Shown one piece after another: positions 33,186 to 36,769 of a stretch of DNA of 36,769 nt (position 1 is the first letter of the stretch; every line of letters begins with the position of its first letter). Origin of the DNA: Promineifilum sp. (GTDB lineage: Bacteria; Chloroflexota; Anaerolineae; Promineifilales; Promineifilaceae); contig JACFOH010000015.1 of the NCBI GenBank assembly GCA_019454405.1, forward strand, positions 1-36,769, read 5' to 3'. The notes under the pieces are model-generated. The model was not told the DNA's origin and searched no databases. It worked only from the letters and a program-made list of their open reading frames with translations. The position numbers were made by a program, and so were the translations under genes.

Positions 33186-33249
33186 CAATCAGGCAGACTG
33201 GGGAAACCATAACCGCCTATTCCCCCACACGTATGGAGTTAATTGATTA

Positions 33250-34359
33250 ATGGCACGTCGCGCTGTATTTCCATTTACGGCAATTGTTAATCAGGAGCGC
33301 ATGAAGCGCGCCTTGATCCTGAACGCAGTCAGCCCCCGCATCGGTGGAGTGCTTATTCGCGGTGAGCGAGGCACAGCCAAATCGACGGCCGCCCGTGCCC
33401 TGGCCGCGTTGCTGCCTGATATCACGGTCCTGGCCGGCAGTCGCTACAACTGCGACCCCCTGCGGCCGGATGAGTGGAGTGACGACAGCCATTATCGTTA
33501 TGATAACAAGCCTATCGAGACGGAGATTCGCCAGACCCCGTTCATTGACCTGCCTGTTAGCGCTACTGAAGATCGCGTCGTTGGCACACTAGATATCGAA
33601 AAAGCTATCAAGAGTGGCGAGAAGCAGTTTGAACCAGGCATCCTGGCTTCGGCTAATCGTGGTGTTCTCTATGTCGATGAGGTAAATCTGCTTGATGACC
33701 ACGTCGTCGATCTGCTTCTCGATGCGGCCGCCATGGGCGTCAATATTGTCGAACGTGAAGGTATCAGCTTCTCCCACCCCGCCAAGTTCATCCTGGTTGG
33801 CACAATGAACCCCGAAGAAGGCGATTTGCGACCGCAATTATTGGATCGTTTCGCTTTCTCCGTCCAAATCGAAGGCCTGGATGATCCGGAAGAACGTGTC
33901 GCTATCATCGAGCGACGCATCAGCTTTGAGGTTGATCCGGAAGGCTTCCGCCGGCAATGGGCCAAGAATGAGCACGAATTGTCGGAGCGCATCGCTAACG
34001 CACGCGACCGTGTCAATGACGTGCGTTATACTCGTCACGATTTGATGTCGATTGCCGGATTGGTTTCGTCGTTGAACGTCGACGGCCATCGCGCCGATCT
34101 GGTGATATTGCGAGGGGCCCAGGCTCATGCCGCTCTGCAAGGGCGCGATCGAATCATTGACGAGGATATTATCCTGGCGGCTGAACTGGCCCTGCCTCAT
34201 CGTATTCGCGGACGTGTTTTCCAGGATAATATGCTTTCGGCCGCTGAACTCTCCGAGCGCCTCGACGAAGTGCAGGGTGAAATGGGCGCCAGTGACGCGA
34301 GCGATGAGCAGGAAGAACGGGCCGAGGAAACGGCCGCTACAGGAAAAAAAAAGCCTTAG
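33250..34359 (+). CDS. Metal-chelatase AAA+ ATPase subunit (ChlI/BchI-like), zero-frame product
   Basis: This 369-residue AAA+ ATPase of the magnesium/cobalt chelatase motor has Walker A IRGERGTAKSTAARA (38-46 core), the chelatase-specific NCDPLRPDEW segment, Walker B VLYVDEVNLLDDHVVDLLLD, sensor region LVGTMNPEEGDLRPQLLDRF and the lid region YTRHDLMSIAGL. The last 30 residues are acidic, then TGKKKP. It ends at TAG 34357-34359, directly after the slippery sequence AAA-AAA-AAG. The VWA partner continues in the -1 frame. In relatives, ChlI-like and ChlD-like rings stack and drive metal insertion by ChlH or CobN. Neither large subunit is in the window, so Mg versus Co is undecided. Confidence 0.92.
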   Translation: MARRAVFPFTAIVNQERMKRALILNAVSPRIGGVLIRGERGTAKSTAARALAALLPDITVLAGSRYNCDPLRPDEWSDDSHYRYDNKPIETEIRQTPFIDLPVSATEDRVVGTLDIEKAIKSGEKQFEPGILASANRGVLYVDEVNLLDDHVVDLLLDAAAMGVNIVEREGISFSHPAKFILVGTMNPEEGDLRPQLLDRFAFSVQIEGLDDPEERVAIIERRISFEVDPEGFRRQWAKNEHELSERIANARDRVNDVRYTRHDLMSIAGLVSSLNVDGHRADLVILRGAQAHAALQGRDRIIDEDIILAAELALPHRIRGRVFQDNMLSAAELSERLDEVQGEMGASDASDEQEERAEETAATGKKKP

Positions 34360-34385
34360 GGGAGGAAGATGAAACCTCCGAAGGC
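34347..34385 (+). other. Programmed -1 ribosomal frameshift site
   Basis: In the ChlI reading frame the sequence is A-AAA-AAG at 34347-34353, the heptamer used by E. coli dnaX. Seven nt later GGAGG (34361-34365) pairs with CCTCC (34375-34379) around a 9-nt loop, and GCCTT (34353-34357) pairs with AAGGC (34381-34385) as a lower stem. After a -1 slip, reading continues GCC-TTA-GGG-GAG into the VWA frame with no stop. Slippery site, spacer and stem are all seen directly; frameshifting itself is inferred. Confidence 0.8.
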
Positions 34386-35303
34386 TCGGACGTCTTGCAA
34401 AAAGAGGCCGGGCCGCAATCTGTTCCCAAAACCCCTAGCGACGCTAACTGGTGGGAAGGCGGCCAGAAGATCAGCAGCGCGCCGGAATTCGTTCCCCGCC
34501 GCCTCAATACCCAACTCGATCGCCTGACACGCAAGCAGGCCGGACGTCGCTCTCGCACCAAGACTGACCGCAAACGCGGTCGCTATATCCAAGCTCGTTT
34601 GCCGAGAGGCGATAAGGTGCGTGACCTCGCTTTCGATGCCACACTCCGCGCGGCCGCGCCTCACCAGATTCGTCGTGACCGTTCGGTTGTAGCGCTGGCC
34701 CTGGAAAAAGAGGATCTGCGCGAGAAAGTGCGGGTCCGCCGATCCTCCAACCTGATCCTGTTCGTCGTTGATGCCAGTTGGAGCATGGCCGTGGCTGAGC
34801 GTATGGAGGCCACGAAAGGAGCCATCATGTCACTCCTGACCGACGCTTACCAACGGCGCGACCGCGTTGGTTTGATCGTCTTCAACAAGAATGATGCCAA
34901 CCTGGTATTACCCCCGACCAACTCTGTACAATTAGCCAAGAAGGCCCTTTTGGATATCGCCGTGGGCGGCAAAACGCCTTTATCGGCTGGATTATACCTC
35001 GCCTATCAGGTTTTCCGTCAGGAGGCCTTCAGCCACCCCGATGTTTTGCCGTTGATGATTCTGATGACTGATGGGGCGGGCAACGTAAGTCTGACCGACA
35101 TGCCGCCTCAGGAAGAAGCGCACAAGATCGCTGACCTTATCCGGGAGACGGACGTGCGCTCTGTCGTGATCAATATGGAACACGCCGCCTTTGATCAAGG
35201 TCTGGCGCGGGCGTTAGCCGAGCGACTAGGCGCGCCATGTCACTCGCTGGAGGACCTGCGGGCGGATACGTTATACCGTACGGTCCTGGATGAGCTGGAA
35301 TAA
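34353..35303 (+). CDS. Metal-chelatase VWA subunit part (ChlD-like), reached by -1 frameshift
   Basis: From the slip site this frame gives 316 residues: an acidic linker (EEDETSEGSDV), a basic patch (GRRSRTKTDRKRGR), then a von Willebrand A domain. The MIDAS motif is VVDASWSMAV (DxSxS), with later KTPLSAGL and MTDGAGN. Joined to the AAA+ part the product is about 684 residues, the length of a BchD/ChlD medium subunit. The only possible independent start, a TTG at 34395, has just a weak AAGG nearby, and the earliest in-frame ATG lies inside the VWA domain. So translation by frameshift, with some reinitiation possible, is the best explanation. The gene ends 22 nt before the convergent dnaN. Confidence 0.85.
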   Translation, partial: ALGEEDETSEGSDVLQKEAGPQSVPKTPSDANWWEGGQKISSAPEFVPRRLNTQLDRLTRKQAGRRSRTKTDRKRGRYIQARLPRGDKVRDLAFDATLRAAAPHQIRRDRSVVALALEKEDLREKVRVRRSSNLILFVVDASWSMAVAERMEATKGAIMSLLTDAYQRRDRVGLIVFNKNDANLVLPPTNSVQLAKKALLDIAVGGKTPLSAGLYLAYQVFRQEAFSHPDVLPLMILMTDGAGNVSLTDMPPQEEAHKIADLIRETDVRSVVINMEHAAFDQGLARALAERLGAPCHSLEDLRADTLYRTVLDELE

Positions 35304-35325
35304 TAGGGTGACTAGCGCTTAACCG

Positions 35326-36459
35326 TTAGCGGTTGAAATTCATCGGCATGATGATGTGGATATAGTCGTTATCGCCCACCGGCTTTAGTACGCCCGGCTC
35401 GTTAGGGCTGGTTGTCTCCAAGGCCACTTGGGGTGTGTCGATAACGCTTAGCGCGTCAGCCATGAATTTCACGTTGAAAGCGATCTCGATCGGCATCCCC
35501 TCTACGGTCGCATCTATCTGAGCCACGTTGTCGCCTGTTTCTTTGCTGTTAGCGGCGATGGTAGCGTAAGCCGGCGACAATCCGTCTCCCGGCTCGACGG
35601 CAACTCTCGCTGTATTGCTCGATTCACGGGCAAAAATATCGGCCGTCCGGCACGCCTTGGTGAACTCGGCTGTATTCAGGATCGTCCGGGTGCTGTGAGT
35701 CGATGGGATGATGGGCGCGTAATCGGGGAACTTGCCATCGATGAGCTGCGACACCAGCAATACGTTATCCATATCGAAGATGATCTGGTTGCGGCCGGCA
35801 GGCATGGAGATGTAAACCGCTTCCAGGTCGTCGCTGATGATGCGAGCAACTTCATTGAGTGCCCGAGCGGGAACGATCACGCTGAACGGTTTTTCGACGT
35901 AGCCGGCAATATGAGCTGAGCGAACTGACAAACGAAAGCCGTCGGTAGCCGCCATGCTGATCCGGTTACCCTCGAACGATGTCAACACGCCGGTCAAAGA
36001 CGGTCGTGAATCGTCCGTGGCGGCGGCGAAAGCTACTTGCGAGATGACGCGCTTGAGCACCGCCGGCTCCATGCGTATCCGGTTCTCATGATCGGGGTCC
36101 GGGATCACCGGGAATTCATTGGCATCGATACCTTTGACGTTGGCTTGTGTGCGGCCGCAACTGACGTGAAGCGTCTCGGTGGTCTTGTTCAATGACAGAT
36201 CGACGCGCTCTTGTGGGAATGTGTTGACAAGCTCGCTAAACGTCCGAGCCGGAACAGTGGTCGTTCCAGCCTCGTTGACCGTGGCCCCGATCCAGCACGT
36301 GATGACGATCTCCAGATTAGTGGCCGATAACTTGAGCCGGCCATTCTCAACAGCAAGCAATACGTTGCCCAGGACGGGAAGCGTCGAGCGAGGGCTGACA
36401 GCTCGATTCACCGTGCTCAACCCTTTTGCCAGATTCTCTTGGAGGCATGAAATGTTCAT
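35326..36459 (-). CDS. dnaN: DNA polymerase III sliding clamp (beta subunit)
   Basis: The clamp encircles DNA and tethers the replicative polymerase. The 377-residue protein has the three-domain length of DnaN: start MNISCLQENLAKGLSTVNRA, then VSPRSTLPVLGNVLL, the mid-protein TDGFRLSVR and LIDGKFPDY, and the C-terminal IHIIMPMNF (the usual ending is xxVIMPMR). The ATG at 36457-36459 is supported by GGGGA 9-10 nt upstream; a TTG at 36474 is a poorer alternative. Its promoter is at 36508-36536. Unlike many genomes it is not next to dnaA or recF here, but beside chelatase genes and an RNA methyltransferase. Confidence 0.96.
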   Translation of the reverse strand: MNISCLQENLAKGLSTVNRAVSPRSTLPVLGNVLLAVENGRLKLSATNLEIVITCWIGATVNEAGTTTVPARTFSELVNTFPQERVDLSLNKTTETLHVSCGRTQANVKGIDANEFPVIPDPDHENRIRMEPAVLKRVISQVAFAAATDDSRPSLTGVLTSFEGNRISMAATDGFRLSVRSAHIAGYVEKPFSVIVPARALNEVARIISDDLEAVYISMPAGRNQIIFDMDNVLLVSQLIDGKFPDYAPIIPSTHSTRTILNTAEFTKACRTADIFARESSNTARVAVEPGDGLSPAYATIAANSKETGDNVAQIDATVEGMPIEIAFNVKFMADALSVIDTPQVALETTSPNEPGVLKPVGDNDYIHIIMPMNFNR

Positions 36460-36501
36460 CTTTACATTCCCCAATCAATTGTTGTATTATCCCGCATGTG
36501 T

Positions 36502-36536
36502 AGGTTCAGTATAACCTGTGTAACCTATCGGTGCAA
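36502..36536 (-). promoter_or_regulatory. dnaN promoter with overlapping inverted repeat
   Basis: On the minus strand TTGCAC (36531-36536) and TATACT (36508-36513) are separated by 17 bp. AGGTT (36502-36506) and AACCT (36513-36517) form a small dyad across the -10, a possible operator. Confidence 0.6.
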
Positions 36537-36605
36537 GGTTAAACGGAGCAGAACCTCTGAGTATTTTCAACTATATTGTTTCCTCGAAAGAGAAACATGC
36601 TTGGG

Positions 36606-36769
36606 TTACTCGCTATGTCGGATATGGTAGAGAACCACGGCCAGCGCTACGTGGACGTTGAGTGAAAGCCCCTTGCCGTACATGGGCAGAAACACGGCCG
36701 AGTCGCAAGCCGCCAGCGTCGCCTTGGTGATGCCGTGGTCCTCGTGGCCGACGACCAAACAAGTCTTGT
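36606..36769 (-). CDS. SpoU/TrmH family RNA 2'-O-methyltransferase, C-terminal end only
   Basis: The last 53 residues of a SPOUT-class methyltransferase are visible, entering from the right edge. LVVGHEDHGIT is motif 2, DSAVFLPMYGKG and SLNVHVALAVVLYHIR are motif 3, the knotted S-adenosylmethionine site. The protein ends HIRHSE with TAA at 36606-36608. The substrate (tRNA or 23S rRNA ribose) cannot be told from this end. It is on the same strand as dnaN, upstream of it, with a 130-nt gap containing the dnaN promoter. Confidence 0.9.
   Translation of the reverse strand, partial: KTCLVVGHEDHGITKATLAACDSAVFLPMYGKGLSLNVHVALAVVLYHIRHSE

Noticed and set aside
33100..33249. Cobalamin riboswitch upstream of the chelatase gene
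   Set aside because: The transcribed leader from the likely promoter is under 70 nt and shows no B12-box-like sequence.
34369..34527. ATG at 34369 behind GGAGG as the start of the VWA gene
   Set aside because: It is in the ChlI frame, not the VWA frame, the spacing is only 3 nt, and it stops after about 50 codons.
1..36769. Apparent excess of GGCC and CGGCC tetramers/pentamers across the window
   Set aside because: A hand count in one 420-bp stretch was only about twice expectation and could be codon preference (GCG-GCC, ACG-GCC); a genome-wide Markov-corrected count would be needed.

Overview
The window reads as a stretch of bacterial chromosome, about 37 kb and densely coded on both strands. 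Gene content and protein style fit a member of the Chloroflexota (Anaerolineae/Ardenticatenia-like). The hints are a eukaryotic-type UDP-glucose pyrophosphorylase, a Ycf45/SpoIIIAA-like R3H ATPase, a tandem GNAT protein, an AroH-type chorismate mutase beside a Thermotoga-type DAHP synthase, and lipoproteins with an Ala/Leu-rich signal and a VAC lipobox. This placement is an inference from families. No rRNA, tRNA, insertion sequence, prophage or CRISPR array was seen.

Layout. 1-2353 (minus): recA (3' end outside the window) behind a promoter with an SOS-box-like palindrome, then murJ. 2515-3894 (plus): M20 dipeptidase, converging on 3954-8259 (minus), which holds a phosphohexomutase, a glycerate 2-kinase, a histidine phosphatase and a membrane-anchored Mrr-like nuclease. 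8365-10979 (plus): a tiny two-helix membrane protein, a GT-C glycosyltransferase and scpA. 11003-17592 (minus): GH4 glycosidase, GT2 glycosyltransferase, a polar amino-acid ABC transporter whose binding protein is an internal tandem duplication, and gmk. 17696-18082 (plus): FmdB zinc ribbon. 18119-21586 (minus): tmk, R3H-AAA ATPase, GNAT protein. 21673-25108 (plus): sdhCDAB. 25212-30947 (minus): UDP-glucose pyrophosphorylase, then an overlapping operon of site-2 protease, HEAT-repeat protein, AEC transporter and an apparently dead peptidase-MA-like protein. 31218-33099 (plus): aromatic amino-acid operon aroH-aroF behind a leader. 33250-35303 (plus): AAA+ and VWA halves of a metal chelatase. 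35326-36769 (minus): dnaN and the end of a SpoU-type RNA methyltransferase.

Two RNA-level control systems stand out. (1) Upstream of aroH-aroF there is a consensus promoter, a nearly leaderless 35-codon peptide carrying the run FSFYFYF, and a perfect 10-bp GC-rich hairpin with a T tract. A leader segment just past the Phe/Tyr codons can pair either with an upstream arm or with the terminator arm. This is the architecture of Phe/Tyr-codon transcription attenuation. (2) The chelatase ATPase gene ends in a dnaX-type slippery heptamer A-AAA-AAG, followed after 7 nt by a stable stem-loop. A -1 slip there fuses it to the VWA subunit frame, which has no convincing start codon of its own. One gene therefore probably makes both a ChlI-like and a ChlD-like subunit.

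Other points of note are the 682-bp perfectly identical core in the duplicated binding protein, flanked by sharply diverged edges; a peptidase-MA-like protein with its zinc-binding HExxH replaced by RELTA; and several genes whose -10 box lies only 9-10 nt before the ATG, suggesting leaderless mRNAs.
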